Positions 44,163 through 55,405 of a stretch of DNA of 64,000 bases are shown here, in pieces; positions within the stretch are counted from its first letter, which is position 1; each line of letters starts with the position of its first letter. Position numbers and translations under genes: made by a program. Source of the stretch: Lycium barbarum. Taxonomy: Eukaryota; Streptophyta; Magnoliopsida; Solanales; Solanaceae. The notes beneath the pieces were generated by a model, which searched no databases, was not told the origin of the DNA, and was given only the letters and a program-made list of their open reading frames with translations. The DNA lies in the NCBI RefSeq assembly GCF_019175385.1, contig NC_083344.1, positions 58,900,782-58,964,781 of the forward strand. The letters are read 5' to 3'.

Positions 44163-44360
44163 TGATAAGACTCCGAGCTTATGATGCCGGGTAAGACTAT
44201 ATGTGTATGACTATGTATAAAGTATGTATACGATTACGAAACGCGCGCACACCTCTGCAGATGGTACGGATAACCCTGATGCCTTGGTAGGGCCAGGTAT
44301 GTATGACCTTGAGCCTTGGTTGGCCAAGCATGTATAAGACACCGATCCTATGAGGTCGGG
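44163..44360 (+). repeat. Element G hairpin-unit array
   Basis: Units with different inner repeats and similar tails: GCCTTGGTAGGGCCAGGTATG, GCCTTGGTTGGCCAAGCATG and CCTATGAGGTCGGGTATG (the first written here is its core plus tail). Repeated at about 51785-51990. Confidence 0.55.
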
Positions 44361-44633
44361 TATGCTATGTCAATGTTATGTATATAAAATGACTATGTAT
44401 ATGATATGAATATGAATGTGATAAGACTATGTATAAGAATACGAATAAGGACGTGTATACGAATATGAGCACAAGTAGGGTACGAGTATTATTATGGGAT
44501 ACGAACGACGATGTATGCAAGTAAGCGACATGATGATGATGATATTACTATCTCCCCTCCTATGCTATTTTCATATGATATCTATTATGCTTCTATATTG
44601 ATGTTGATCATGCTTTACATACTCAGTACATTC

Positions 44634-44680
44634 TTCGTACTGACGTCCTTTTTTTTGTTGACGCTGCGTCATGCCCGCAG
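44634..44680 (+). other. Three-hairpin block, element G 5' LTR
   Basis: CAGTAC/GTACTG; middle stem GTCC with TGAC (one mismatch; the 3' copy has GGAC); CTGCG/CGCAG. Confidence 0.68.
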
Positions 44681-45127
44681 GTGCACAGGGAGACAGACCT
44701 GATCCATAGCTACTTATTCAGAGATTGCATAGATGAGCTCCATTTCTTTCGGAGCTGTAGCTTTTGGGTACTTATTCTTTTGTGTATATAATTATGGGCA
44801 TAGCGGGGTCCTGTCCCACTCATACGATATGTCATACTCTTAGAGGCTCGTAGTCATGTGTATGTGGGTAGAGATGTTCGGCCATGTCGGCCCATGTTTT
44901 GTATATCTTTTGTTAGCCACGTCGTCCTTGTACTTATGATGTGGCATAGATGCCTATGATATGTTAAATGGTGATGGTCGTCTAATGGGATCAATATGAT
45001 TAACGATAAGAAAAGCACGAATTGACTTATGGTTCACCTAGATGTTATATTATGTACGATAAGGGAGTGCTCGGGTGGGGTAGCACCGGGTGCTCGTCGC
45101 GGCCCCCTAGCCGGGTCATGACAAAAG

Positions 45128-45139
45128 TGGTATCAGAGC
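45128..45139 (+). other. Primer-binding site, element G
   Basis: TGGTATCAGAGC, four bases after the LTR. Confidence 0.95.
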
Positions 45140-45183
45140 AGTTCAGTCCTAGGATGTGTCTACGAGCCATGTCTAGTAGAGTC

Positions 45184-45219
45184 TTGGTTATGGGTGTGTT
45201 GCGCGCCACACTTATAAAC
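45184..45219 (+). other. Leader stem-loop, element G
   Basis: GGTTATGGGTGTG / CACACTTATAAAC around TTGCGCGC, one mismatch near the base. Confidence 0.52.
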
Positions 45220-45320
45220 GAGAAGCTGCGAACATTTTAGGAATATATGACCTTCTTTCTTCATAAGAATCGTGCGATAGAGCTATTATGTAAGAAATCT
45301 TGTTCCTAAATCGTGTGTTG

Positions 45321-45332
45321 TGTATTTCAGAG
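45321..45332 (+). other. Candidate splice acceptor before gag, element G
   Basis: TGTGTATTTCAG|AG then ATG at 45333; CCTAAAT about 23 nt upstream. Confidence 0.52.
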
Positions 45333-47547
45333 ATGCCTAAAAAGAAAAAGGCTACAGCCGCCCAAAAGGGCAAGACGGTGGCAGAAAAGCGGGCTGAAAG
45401 AGCACCGCCACCGGTAGTAGAGGAAGATGAGTCCCAGAGTGCGGCTCAATCTCAGTCTTCCCAGACAGTGCCTATTACTGAGGAGCGTGAGGGAGCCTCA
45501 GCCCCAGCTCCAGCACCTCCAGCTCCTCCACCAAACGCTTCGGGTCAAGATGTCAAAGAGGCCATTAATTTGTTGACTCAGTTAGTTGCAGCCCAGACTC
45601 ATAGGCAGAGTTCAGGGCATGGTGACAGGGCTGTTAGTGCAAGGGCCCGTGACTTCATTGCTTTGAAATCCCCGGAATTCTTTGGGTCAAAACTGGAGGA
45701 GGATCCCCAGGACTTTATTGATGGTATGCTAAGGACGCTCCGGTTGATACATGCGTCAAACACCGAATCGTTGGAGCTAGCGTCAAATAGATTGAGGGAT
45801 GTCTCAATCCAGTGGTATACGGTTTGGATGGCTTTGCGGGGAGCCAATGCACCTCCACCGGTATGGCAAGAGTTTGTTGATGCTTTTCTCCGTCATTATA
45901 TGCCCCTAGAAGTTCGGCGAGCTAGGGCTGATAAATTCTTGAATCTGAGGCAAGGTAGCATGAGTGCTACAGAGTATAGTCTCCGCTTCAATTCCTTGGC
46001 TAGGTATGCTTCGGCCATGGTAGCGGATATGGGCGATCGGGTGCACCGGTTTGTGAAAGGCCTAGGGCCACACTTGATGGATAAATGCTTGACTGCGTCC
46101 CTTCAGGATGGCATGGATATTGCACGCATTCAGGCACATGCTCAGGAATTAGAGGAACACCTATAGCAGCGGAGAAATGAACGTGAGCACGATAGGGGCC
46201 ATAACAAGAGGGCCAGACCTTCGAGTTCGAGGAGCGAGTCCAGGGGCGGACACAGACAGTAGTTTCCAATCCAATCAGGCTATTCTATGACCAGTACACC
46301 TCCACAGTTCACGGGGCAGAGATTTGACAGATCTACTCGTTCCGAGCCGAGTCAGGGTTATTCGGGGTCTCAGTTTAGAGGTGATTCAGGCCAGCCAAGG
46401 CCACCCGTACCACGATGTTCTCAGTGTGGAAAGTTGCATTGGGGTCAGTGCTGATCAGGGTCAGACGCTTGCTATTCATATGGTCGGCCAGGCCATATTA
46501 TGCGTGATTGCCCCTCAGTACATGGTAGAGGTAGGACCCAACCATCAGGGTCGGTAGCCGAATCTTCGGCATCTATACGCCCTACGGGGCCAGGTTCGCA
46601 TGCGCCAGCTGGCCATGGTAGAGGCAGAGGGAGAGCTCCCAGTACTAGCGGTTCTCAGCACCGTATTTATGTTTTAGCTGGACGCCAAGATCTTCAGTCT
46701 TCTCCTGACGTAGTCACAGGTATATTATCGGTATTCTCTCATGATGTATATGCTTTGATTGACCCAGGCTCCACATTGTCTTATGTTACTCCATATATTG
46801 CGGGTCGGTTTATAGTCGAGCCGGAGTCGATCAAACCTCTTGAGGTGTCTACGCCCGTTGGCGAACCGGTGATAGCTAGCCGAGTATATAAGAATTGTGT
46901 GATTGTGATTTGTGATCGTTGTACCATGATTGATTTGCATGAGCTATAAATGGTAGATTTTGACGTTATTATGGGCATGGATTGGTTGGCTTCTTATTAC
47001 GCCAATGTTGATTGCCGAATGAAGATGGTTCGTTTCCAGTTTTCGGGAGAACCAATCTTAGAATGGAAAGGGAATGCGGCATCACCAAAAGGTAGGTTTA
47101 TTTCCTATCTAAAGGCAAGGAAGATGATCACGAAAGGGTGTATTTATCACCTAGTGCGAGTTCAAGATGTAGAAGCTGAGTCGCCGACTCTTTAGTCAGT
47201 TCCGGTAGTGAACGAATTTCCGGATGTGTTCCCGGAAGAGCTTCCAGGCCTTCCTCCCTGAGCGAGAGATCGATTTTGCGATTGATGTGTTGCCAGACAC
47301 TAATCCCATATCTATTCCTCCCTATAGGATGGCACCAGCAGAGTTGAAAGAGTTGAAGGAGCAATTAAAAGACTTGCTTGAAAAAGGCTTCATTAGGCAT
47401 AGTTCATCCCCGTGGGGAGCACCCGTATTGTTCGTCCGGAAGAAGGATGGCTCCTTGAGAATGTGCATTGATTATCGGCAATTGAATAAAGTGACAATTA
47501 AGAACAAGTATCCCCTCCCGAGGATTGATGATTTATTTGATCAATTG
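45333..47547 (+). pseudogene. gag-pol: Element G gag, protease and N-terminal RT with stops and one frameshift
   Basis: Start chosen at MPKKKKATAAQKGK (45333), directly after the acceptor-like site. The Gag domain is open to a TAG near 46164. Further stops lie near 46261, 46453, 46947 and 47193; a one-base insertion near 47262 shifts into the pol frame; TAA at 47548 splits RT. The stops fit C-to-T change (CAG to TAG, CGA to TGA, CAA to TAA) except 46947 (AAA to TAA by comparison with D). The second zinc knuckle reads CYSYG, losing one zinc ligand. Protease [12 protein letters not shown] and the RT N-terminus ([18 protein letters not shown]) are recognisable. Confidence 0.92.
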
Positions 47548-47550
47548 TAA

Positions 47551-50256
47551 GGTGCCAAATGGTTTTCAAAGATTGATTTGAGGTCCGGGTATCACCAAGT
47601 AAGAGTTAGGGAGAAAGATATCCCTAAGACAACTTTCAGAACGAGATATGGCCATTTCGAGTTCCGAGTAATGTCGTTTGGGCTAACTAATGCACCGGCA
47701 GTGTTTATGGACTTAATGAACAATGTATTCAGGCCTTTTCTGGATCTATTCGTGATTGTATTCATCGATGATATCCTAGTGTATTCTAGATCTGAGGCAG
47801 AACATGCGGATCACTTGTGTATTGTCCTTGGCGTTCTTCGAACCCGAGAGTTATTTGCGAAGTTTTCCAAATGCGAGTTTTGGTTGAACTCAGTGTCATT
47901 TCTGGGCCACATTGTTGCAGCTGACGGTATTCGAGTGGATAGCCAAAAGATTGAGGCAGTGAAGACTTGGCCAAGGCCCACGAACCCTACGGAGGTTCGT
48001 AGCTTTTTGGGCTTAGCAGGTTATTACAGAAGATTTGTTGAGGGTTTCTCTTCTATTTCTGCACCGCTCACCAAGTTGACTCAGAAGTCAGCTAAGTTTC
48101 AATGGACAGATGCTTGCGAGCGTAGTTTCCAAGAGTTGAAAGACCGACTGACTTCAGCCCCAGTCTTGACACTTCCAGTGGGATTGGAAGGATATGTTAT
48201 TTATTGTGATGCTTCAGGCGTCGGGCTAGGTTGTGTATTGATGCAAAATGGTAAGGTGATTGCGTATGCTTCTAGACAATTACGGAAACATGAGCAGAAT
48301 TATCCTACCCATGACTTAGAATTGGCCGCGGTGGTCCATGCTTTAAAGATATGGAGACATTACTTATATGGTGTCCACGTGGGTATTTATACAGATCATA
48401 AGAGTCTCCAGTACATCTTCAAGCAGAAAGAGTTGAATTTGCGGCAACGACGATGGCTAGAGTTGCTAAAAGACTATGATGTTGAAATCCTGTACCACCC
48501 CGGAAGGGAAAATGTTGTGGCTGATGCTCTTAGCCGTAGGTCGATGGGGAGTCTAAGTGATGTACGACCAGAAAAGAAAGAGATAGCCCGTGATCTTCAG
48601 CAGTTAGCTAGCCTAGGAGTCCGAGTGGTGGACTCAGGTAGCAGCAGAGCTACTATTCAGAATTCAGCAGTTTCATCGTTAGTAGCGGAAGTAAAAGAGC
48701 GACAATATGAGGATCCCATACTAATGCAGTACAGAGATACACTCCCTCAGAAGGAGGAGTCATCATTTGACATTTTGGAAGACGGAGTTCTCTTATGTCG
48801 AGGCAGGTTATGTGTTCCCGATGTGGCAGGTCTGCGCCATCAGATTTTGAGAGAAGCTCATTGTTCCCGTTACTCCGTTCACCCCGGAGCAATGAAAATG
48901 TATCATGATCTTAAGACTATATATTGGTGGAATGGGATGAAGAAAGACGTAGCGGAATTCGTAGCTCAGTGTCCTAATTGCCAACAAGTGAAGATAGAAC
49001 ACCAAAAGCCTGGTGGCTTATTGCAAGCTATAGAAATCCCAACTTGGAAGTGGGAAGTGATTAATATGGATTTCATTACAGGGTTACCCCGTTCTCGACG
49101 TAAATATGATTCTATATGGGTGATCGTGGATAGACTCACAAAGTCAGCGCATTTCTTACCGGTCAGAACGACCTATATGGCAGAAGTTTATGCCAACCTT
49201 TATCTTAAAGAGATAGTGAGACTCCATGGCGTTCCGGTATCTATTATCTCCGATAGAGGAACTCAGTTTACAGCCAAGTTTTGGGGGTCTTTCCAAGAAG
49301 GTTTAGGGACCCAAGTGCGCCTAAGCACGGCGTTTCATCCACAGACTGATGGGCAAGCTGAACGTACTATTCAGACTCTTGAAGATATGTTACGGGCATG
49401 TATGATAGATTTTGGAGGAAATTGGGATGACCATTTGCCACTCATTGAGTTTGCTTACAATAACAGTTATTATTCTAGCATTCAAATGGCACCGTATGAG
49501 GCTCTATATGGGCGAAAGTGTAGATCCCCAATTGGGTGGTTTGAAACCGGAGAAGCTAAGTTGATAGGGCCAGACTTGGTCCAGCAAGAAATAGAGAAAG
49601 TTAAGCTCATACAAGATCGGTTGCTAGCGGCTCAAAGTCGTCAGAAGTCCTATCCGGATAATCGTCGAAGATACTTAGAGTTCGAAGTGAAAGATTGGGT
49701 ATTCTTGAAAGTGTCGCCAATGAAGGGCGTGATGAGATTTGGAAAGAAGGGGAAGCTCAGTCCCCGGTATATTGGGCCATACGAAATTGTGCGCAAAATA
49801 GGCAAAGTGGCCTATGAGCTAGATCTACCTCCAGATTTGGAGTCAGTCCATCCAGTATTTCATGTCTCGATGCTTCGGAAGTGTGTTGGAGATCCTACGA
49901 GGATCGTCCCAGTGAATGATATTCAAGTGACAGAAAAGTTAACTTATGATGAAATACCCATTGCCATATTAGATAGGCAAGTACGGAGGCTTAGAAACAA
50001 AGAAGTGGCCTCACTTAAAGTTCTGTGGAGAAATAGCAATCGAGAGGAAATGCATGGGAAGCGGAAGAGAATATGCGATCCAAATACCCACATTTATTTC
50101 GGCCCATGGAAGAAGTCCAAGATGAGACGTCAAAATCATAAGGTATGTATGTTTTCCTTTTTTTACATTCAGGTCATGTGTGGCCAAATTTCTAGTGCTG
50201 TTGTATTATTGCCCTGTGAGGCATTGTTATTGTGGGTTGTTGTGACAGGGTGGTAG
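47551..50256 (+). CDS. pol: Element G pol: RT-RNase H-integrase-chromodomain, 892-codon open stretch
   Basis: Open after the TAA at 47548-47550; first ATG 47578. Counting from that ATG: RT palm FIDD 62-65; RNase H D211, E248, D273 and D316; integrase zinc site H428, H435, C465 and C468; core D498, D559 and E595 (D,D-35-E spacing); GPY module near 735; chromodomain from about 790. All these catalytic residues are intact. A one-base deletion at about 50052 (residue 825) breaks the chromodomain end, so the last ~65 codons are out of phase with relatives. The upstream RT half is separated by the stop, so a complete enzyme is not made from this frame. Listed as CDS because it is long and uninterrupted. 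Confidence 0.88.
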   Translation, partial: GAKWFSKIDLRSGYHQVRVREKDIPKTTFRTRYGHFEFRVMSFGLTNAPAVFMDLMNNVFRPFLDLFVIVFIDDILVYSRSEAEHADHLCIVLGVLRTRELFAKFSKCEFWLNSVSFLGHIVAADGIRVDSQKIEAVKTWPRPTNPTEVRSFLGLAGYYRRFVEGFSSISAPLTKLTQKSAKFQWTDACERSFQELKDRLTSAPVLTLPVGLEGYVIYCDASGVGLGCVLMQNGKVIAYASRQLRKHEQNYPTHDLELAAVVHALKIWRHYLYGVHVGIYTDHKSLQYIFKQKELNLRQRRWLELLKDYDVEILYHPGRENVVADALSRRSMGSLSDVRPEKKEIARDLQQLASLGVRVVDSGSSRATIQNSAVSSLVAEVKERQYEDPILMQYRDTLPQKEESSFDILEDGVLLCRGRLCVPDVAGLRHQILREAHCSRYSVHPGAMKMYHDLKTIYWWNGMKKDVAEFVAQCPNCQQVKIEHQKPGGLLQAIEIPTWKWEVINMDFITGLPRSRRKYDSIWVIVDRLTKSAHFLPVRTTYMAEVYANLYLKEIVRLHGVPVSIISDRGTQFTAKFWGSFQEGLGTQVRLSTAFHPQTDGQAERTIQTLEDMLRACMIDFGGNWDDHLPLIEFAYNNSYYSSIQMAPYEALYGRKCRSPIGWFETGEAKLIGPDLVQQEIEKVKLIQDRLLAAQSRQKSYPDNRRRYLEFEVKDWVFLKVSPMKGVMRFGKKGKLSPRYIGPYEIVRKIGKVAYELDLPPDLESVHPVFHVSMLRKCVGDPTRIVPVNDIQVTEKLTYDEIPIAILDRQVRRLRNKEVASLKVLWRNSNREEMHGKRKRICDPNTHIYFGPWKKSKMRRQNHKVCMFSFFYIQVMCGQISSAVVLLPCEALLLWVVVTGW

Positions 50257-50311
50257 TGCCACATTACAGAGGAAACTCTGGCGAAATTTTTATAGAATTC
50301 CCCAAGCCTTT

Positions 50312-50333
50312 AACATTCGAGGACGAATGTTCC
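50312..50333 (+). other. Pre-PPT hairpin, element G
   Basis: AACATTCG/CGAATGTT stem, AGGA loop, perfect. Confidence 0.78.
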
Positions 50334-50334
50334 T

Positions 50335-50347
50335 AAGGGGGGTAGAA
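50335..50347 (+). other. Polypurine tract, element G
   Basis: AAGGGGGGTAGAA; one pyrimidine interrupts the tract. Confidence 0.88.
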
Positions 50348-51454
50348 TGTTACACCTCGGAAAATTTTCCGTTGGTACGCAAGAGAACGAACTAGTGATG
50401 AATATGAGTGCATGATGTCCATGAGCAAGAAACGACGTTTGATGACCTTAGGCGAGATTTCGAAAGTATCCGATGTGAGACGAGGAAGTTGGCTAAGTTA
50501 AGATGAGATACAAGGTGAGCAATGCATGTGCATGGACGGGGGTGTTTGAAATGAGAAGTCTAAGAAATATGGGAAGTTGTAGAATTGCAACTGCCAAGTG
50601 GTTGTATATTGCAAAATACGGACCGTAAAGTGCAATACGGTCCGTAAACTGGCGGTCGTAAACTGCCATGCCAAGCTTCGACTTTCTGCCAGCAGAGGAA
50701 ATGGTTAAATACGACCTGGTGGACGGACCGGACCGTAAAGTGATTTACGGCCCGTAAACCATGGTCGTAAACCACCATGAAGGCAGCCCAACTTCTGGTT
50801 CTGGAAATGGTTAAATACGCCCATGGAGCACGAGCCGTATAGTGGAATATGGTCCGTAAACCTCCATGGACGACCACTGTTCACCAAGCACAGATTTTCC
50901 AATTCATTAAATATGAGGATCAAGACTTATTTTATTTCATTACAACATTACACCACTTCTCTCTAAAACTTCTCTCTACATTTATTATATGAGTTTTCAA
51001 GGATTATAAGCCATCAATAACATTAAGACAAGTGAATCAAGGATAAGGGAATCATCAAGGATCATCCAAGTCAAGAAATCCAAATGGAGAAAAACTAGGG
51101 TTTTGCTCAAAGAGGAGTATTATCAACCAAAGCTTGTTCCTACAACTTCTAAGGTAAGATTCATGATTTTTACATGATGTTTAAGGTATTGGAGAATTAA
51201 AGTACATGGATTGTAGAAAATATGGTCAACTAGGTCATGAATAGTGACATTTTGAGAAATAGTTTGAATTAAGTTATGAATGTTGTTGTGTTGTGTTATA
51301 AATGGTATTAAGATCATGAACTAGACACTTTAGACGAATGGACGAAGTTGGGTGTTATGACCATGAATGTGGGTGAATTAGAGGCAAATTCAGGAAATCT
51401 AGACAATGTGGTTAATGTGAATGACTAATGGCCATTGTTATGATATTAATGAAG

Positions 51455-51510
51455 GTATAAACGCTAGCATTGGAAGGGAACGTGCAAGTGTAGAATAGTT
51501 CGACGGAAAG
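51455..51510 (+). other. Candidate micro-exon, element G 3' LTR
   Basis: 56 nt, identical layout to the 5' copy. Confidence 0.48.
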
Positions 51511-52248
51511 GTATGTAAGGCTAACCCTTCTTTCATTAGGCATGGTTCTTGGCCAAATTCCTAATTCCTCTATATGAGTATGTTGTCTTCACATGGTTGA
51601 CATTCCGAGCTCATAAGCTCACGACCCTTGATATGTACTATGATTATACTATGTTCCTCGTATGATGAGTAAGTCCATAATGTAGATGTATCGATAATGA
51701 TGAGGATAGTAATGATGATGAGAGTAAAATGGGATTAGAGATGCTTACGAGCTATGATTTATGTATATGTATGCCTATGAAGGGCTATGATAAGACCCCG
51801 AGCTTATGATGCCGGGTCAGACTATATGTGTATGACTATGTATAAAGTATGTATACGATTACGAAACGCGCGCACACCTCTGCAGATGGTACGGATAACC
51901 CTGATGCCTTGGTAGGGCCAGGTATGTATGACCTTGAGCCTTGGTTGGCCAAGCATGTATAAGACACCGATCCTATGAGGTCGGGTATGCTATGTAAATG
52001 CTATGTATATAAACTGACTATGTATATGATATGAATATGAATGTGATGAAACTATGTATAAGAATACGAATAAGGACGTGTATACGAATATGAGCACAAG
52101 TAGGGTACGAGTATTATTATGGGATACGAACGACGATGTAAGCAAGTAAGCGACATGATGATGATGATATTACTGTCTCCCCTCCTATGCTATTTTCATA
52201 TGATATCTATTATGCATCTATATTGATGTTGATCATGCTTTACATACT

Positions 52249-52304
52249 CAGTATATTCTTCGTACTGACGTCCTTTTGTTTGTGGACGCTGCGTCATGCC
52301 CGCA
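52249..52304 (+). other. Three-hairpin block, element G 3' LTR
   Basis: Middle stem GTCC/GGAC intact; first stem CAGTAT/GTACTG one mismatch; CTGCG/CGCAG. Confidence 0.68.
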
Positions 52305-52748
52305 GGTGCACAGGGAGACAGACCTGATCCATAGCTGCTTATTCAGAGATTTCATAGCAGAGCTCCATTTCTTTCGGAGCCGTAGCTTTTGGGTACTTAT
52401 TATTTTGTGTATATAATTATGGGCATAGCGGGGTCCTGTCCCGCTCATACGATATGTCATACTCTTAGAGGCTCGTAGTCATGTGTATGTGGGTAGAGAT
52501 GTTCGGCCATGTCGGCCCATGTTTTGTATATCTTTTGTTATCCACGTCGACCTTGTACTTATGATGTGGCACAGATACCTATGATATGTTAAATGATGAT
52601 GGTCGTCTAATGGGATCAATATGATTAACGATAAGAAAAGCACGAATTGACTTATGGTTCACCTAGGTGTTATGTTATGTACGATAAGGGGGTGCTCAGG
52701 TGGGGTAGCACCGAGTGCTCATCGCGGCCCCCTAGCCGGGTCGTGACA

Positions 52749-52753
52749 CATAT
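52749..52753. repeat. TSD of element G (right copy)
   Basis: CATAT. Confidence 0.95.
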
Positions 52754-52984
52754 ACACCCGTGTTAGCTATATGATATAGGACCCATAGGCCCAACACATA
52801 GTCTTAGAACTGTAGCACAAATATATATATATATATATATATTAAGCAACCTGTCTCCTGAGGAGTCACAACTAACAACAGGTAACGCAGTATATAAGCC
52901 GACAAGGCTGTCATAGCATGTGGGAACGTCCCAACTATATATATACGCAAGCCGACAAGGATGCCACTACACACAACATCCCAA

Positions 52985-53016
<32 letters not shown>

Positions 53017-53298
53017 CGCAAGCCGACGAGGCAGCCACTACGAGTGGGAACGTCCCAAAACATAAGTCATACTAACACAGCTGGATAGCACATACATACA
53101 ACCCACACATATGTCTACAGACCTCTAAGAGTAACAACAGTATCATATGACGGGACAGGGCCCCGCCGTACCCCTGGATAAACACATCTATGCAACAAAA
53201 GGATCTGTACCAAAAAGCTAGGCTCCGGGACAAGGGAGCAATCCAAGATAGCTGAATAGATATCCTAAGCTGGCGGATCACCAAAACGAGCGTCTGTA

Positions 53299-53355
53299 CC
53301 AGCGGGCATGAAACGCAGCCCCCAGAAGAAAGAGGGTCAGTACGAAATATGTACT
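53299..53355 (-). other. Three-hairpin block, element H 3' LTR
   Basis: First stem CAGTAC/GTACTG around ATATTTC is intact; middle stem imperfect; CTGCG with CGCTG has one mismatch. Confidence 0.6.
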
Positions 53356-53482
53356 GAGTATATAAAGCATAGAATACCATAAAGGAGATCACATCTAAAG
53401 TAGAGATTACCAGAAACAAGTATAATAATCAAGAAATCACTGTACCTATGCCTTACGAAACAAAATCATGCATATCATTATC

Positions 53483-53770
53483 AAATACCGTACCTGGCTC
53501 ATTATAGGACTCGGTGCCACAATCATATCATATCATCATATCACCATATACATATACCGTACCCGGCCCTCTAGTAAGGGACTCGGTGAATAAAGTCGTG
53601 TACACGTATACCGTACCCGGCCCATCATGGGACTCGGTGCCATAATCATATATCATATAATCATATCATCATATCATCATATACCGTACCCGGCCCATTA
53701 GTAAGGGACTCAGTGAATAATGCATTAACACTGTGCATGATAACATACCCGGCTCGGGACTCGGTGAATG
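53483..53770 (-). repeat. Element H hairpin-unit array (five units)
   Basis: Plus-strand reading: five units of CCCGGC...GGGACTCGGTG with inner parts CTCATTATAGG, CCTCTAGTAAGGG, CCATCATGGG, CCATTAGTAAGGG and TCGGG. Most form CCC/GGG stems of different sequence. Confidence 0.78.
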
Positions 53771-54221
53771 ATACAATAATAGTATGCACGAGCAGAGTAG
53801 TAAGTAACCATATGCACATAAATCATCTTTTGAGACTCAATAGATAAATAGACTAATCAGCTCTCGAGTATCAGGATAATAGCCATATTAAGTTTCTCTA
53901 AATGTCATTAAGAACTATATTAAGGAAAGTCTCTAGGATCATAGACTTGTATCAAATCAATACGAGACAGCTTATGAAAGTTAAGAACATTATTCATTGT
54001 AGAATCCTTTAGGAATAGGAACTTTTGTACATCATTTACTAGCCAATCATATAAAAGACTCGAGGGCAATAGCTCGACTATCCTGAGAGTACTAACATCA
54101 AGAAGTGAATAAGAATCGTAAATCATGCTCGGAACTTGTGGATAGAATTACCCCAAAGCTCATATCGTACATTACTTATATCTAAGACATGCCAAAAGAA
54201 AGAAGGGACAGCTTTACATAC

Positions 54222-54275
54222 CTTTAGCGTTTACTCGCAACACAACGCGTATACGCTACCCAATAGTATTTCAAC
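54222..54275 (-). other. Candidate micro-exon, element H LTR
   Basis: 54 nt; acceptor CTTAATATAG; donor CTAAAG|GTATGTAAAG. Confidence 0.58.
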
Positions 54276-55405
54276 CTATATTAAGACGTCAAGAACTACG
54301 GTTAAGCTACGGGGAGATTCAAAACGTATTCTAATGTTAGTAACTCCCTTCTAAATAATTAGACGACGTTTCCCTTATATTCAAACCAGCCACACACAAC
54401 CAAGCCAACATCAACAATTATACATTCAAGTACCAACCCGAGACTATTCAAACAAGACTCGAGAACGCTCCGGACAGTCCGTACAACATTCCAAAACAGC
54501 CCAACCAACACAAAATACAACATATAATCTTCCAAGTTCGACAAGCATAACAACAACACATTCTTTTCTTCCTATTTCATGAACTATACCAAAAATCCAC
54601 ATGTTACAATATTATTCATATAAATGCAAGAAACTATATTAACATTATATTAGCTTCTACAACAGCCCACAAACAATTACAACTCCAACTTGAACCATTA
54701 AGCCTTCATTATCACCATACAATCCATAACAACAACAACCAAAATACCAAGTAAAATCAATTCACCATTGCATGCACAAACAGCCCCTACACGGCCTCAA
54801 CACCATCACACATAGTTCCATGAATTTCATTCATTTCTACACACTACAACACGTTCAAACCACCCTCAATATATGCAAAAGAAAGTTAAACCTTACCTTA
54901 AACACTTGACTTCTCAACTTGACTAGAATTTGTGCCTTGAATTTAATACTTGTTCTTTCTATCTAGGATCAATCCCACGTTGTTATACACCTTCCAAAGG
55001 GTTGAAATGCTTGAAGATTTTTTTTTTTGATCAACACACAAGGATTCAATCTCTGCCAGCCATGGCCGAGAGCCTCTCTATCCCTCTCTAGGTTTTCTTG
55101 AGTTGTGAAGATGAAATATGACTTTCCTTGTCATCAATTTACCATTTATATCATGCCTATATGCTGGACACATGTCCCACTCATGGCTTGAGCCAATCAA
55201 ATGTGGCCAAGCCATGGGTGGGACCCACACAACCATTTATGACTTTTAATCCCATTTAATAATCTAATCATGGTTAATTAATCCCTAATCTCCATTAATA
55301 TTTCTATACCAATTAAAATTTATAAGCAATTCGTGCATTCATAAAAATCTGGAATTAAGGACTTTGGGGAAGTCTCTTTTATAGCTATCACATATAGTTC
55401 ATTTA

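Larger units (their letters stand above)
42716..45123 (+). repeat. Element G 5' LTR
   Basis: TGTTACACCTCGG...GGGTCATGACA. Palindrome cluster at 42975-43225, donor CTAAG|GTAAGA (GT 43522), micro-exon 43830-43885, hairpin units 44163-44360, three-hairpin block 44634-44680. Related to D's LTR. Confidence 0.96.
42716..52748 (+). mobile_element. Element G: full-length Tekay/Del gypsy element, best-preserved pol
   Basis: TSD CATAT (42711-42715 and 52749-52753). LTRs 42716-45123 (2408 bp) and 50348-52748 (2401 bp) are near-identical apart from small indels. PBS, gag, protease, RT, RNase H, integrase and PPT are in order. Gag-protease carries five stops and one frameshift, and the remaining stop splits RT. 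Downstream is an 892-codon open stretch. Among the elements here it is the nearest to an autonomous partner, though not itself functional. Confidence 0.96.
50348..52748 (+). repeat. Element G 3' LTR
   Basis: Near-identical to 42716-45123, ends GGGTCGTGACA before CATAT. Confidence 0.96.
52754..55355 (-). repeat. Element H 3' LTR, part 2
   Basis: Continues from 42715 and matches 60511-60618 plus 63542 onward. Contains two TA microsatellites (about 52820-52842 and 52987-53017), the three-hairpin block, hairpin units, the micro-exon candidate and a donor AAGGTAAGG near 54893. The final bases of the LTR are lost near 55355, so the end is approximate. Confidence 0.85.

Noticed and set aside
45599..46269. 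Minus-strand frames opposite G gag
   Set aside because: Shadows of gag.
53300..53420. Possible tRNA from the CGAGTCCC / GGTTC-like motifs
   Set aside because: No cloverleaf, A or B box pair at the right spacing. The motifs belong to hairpin units.
55018..55026. T-run as a transcription terminator
   Set aside because: Short homopolymer in an LTR. Plant Pol II does not use such terminators and no Pol III gene is adjacent.
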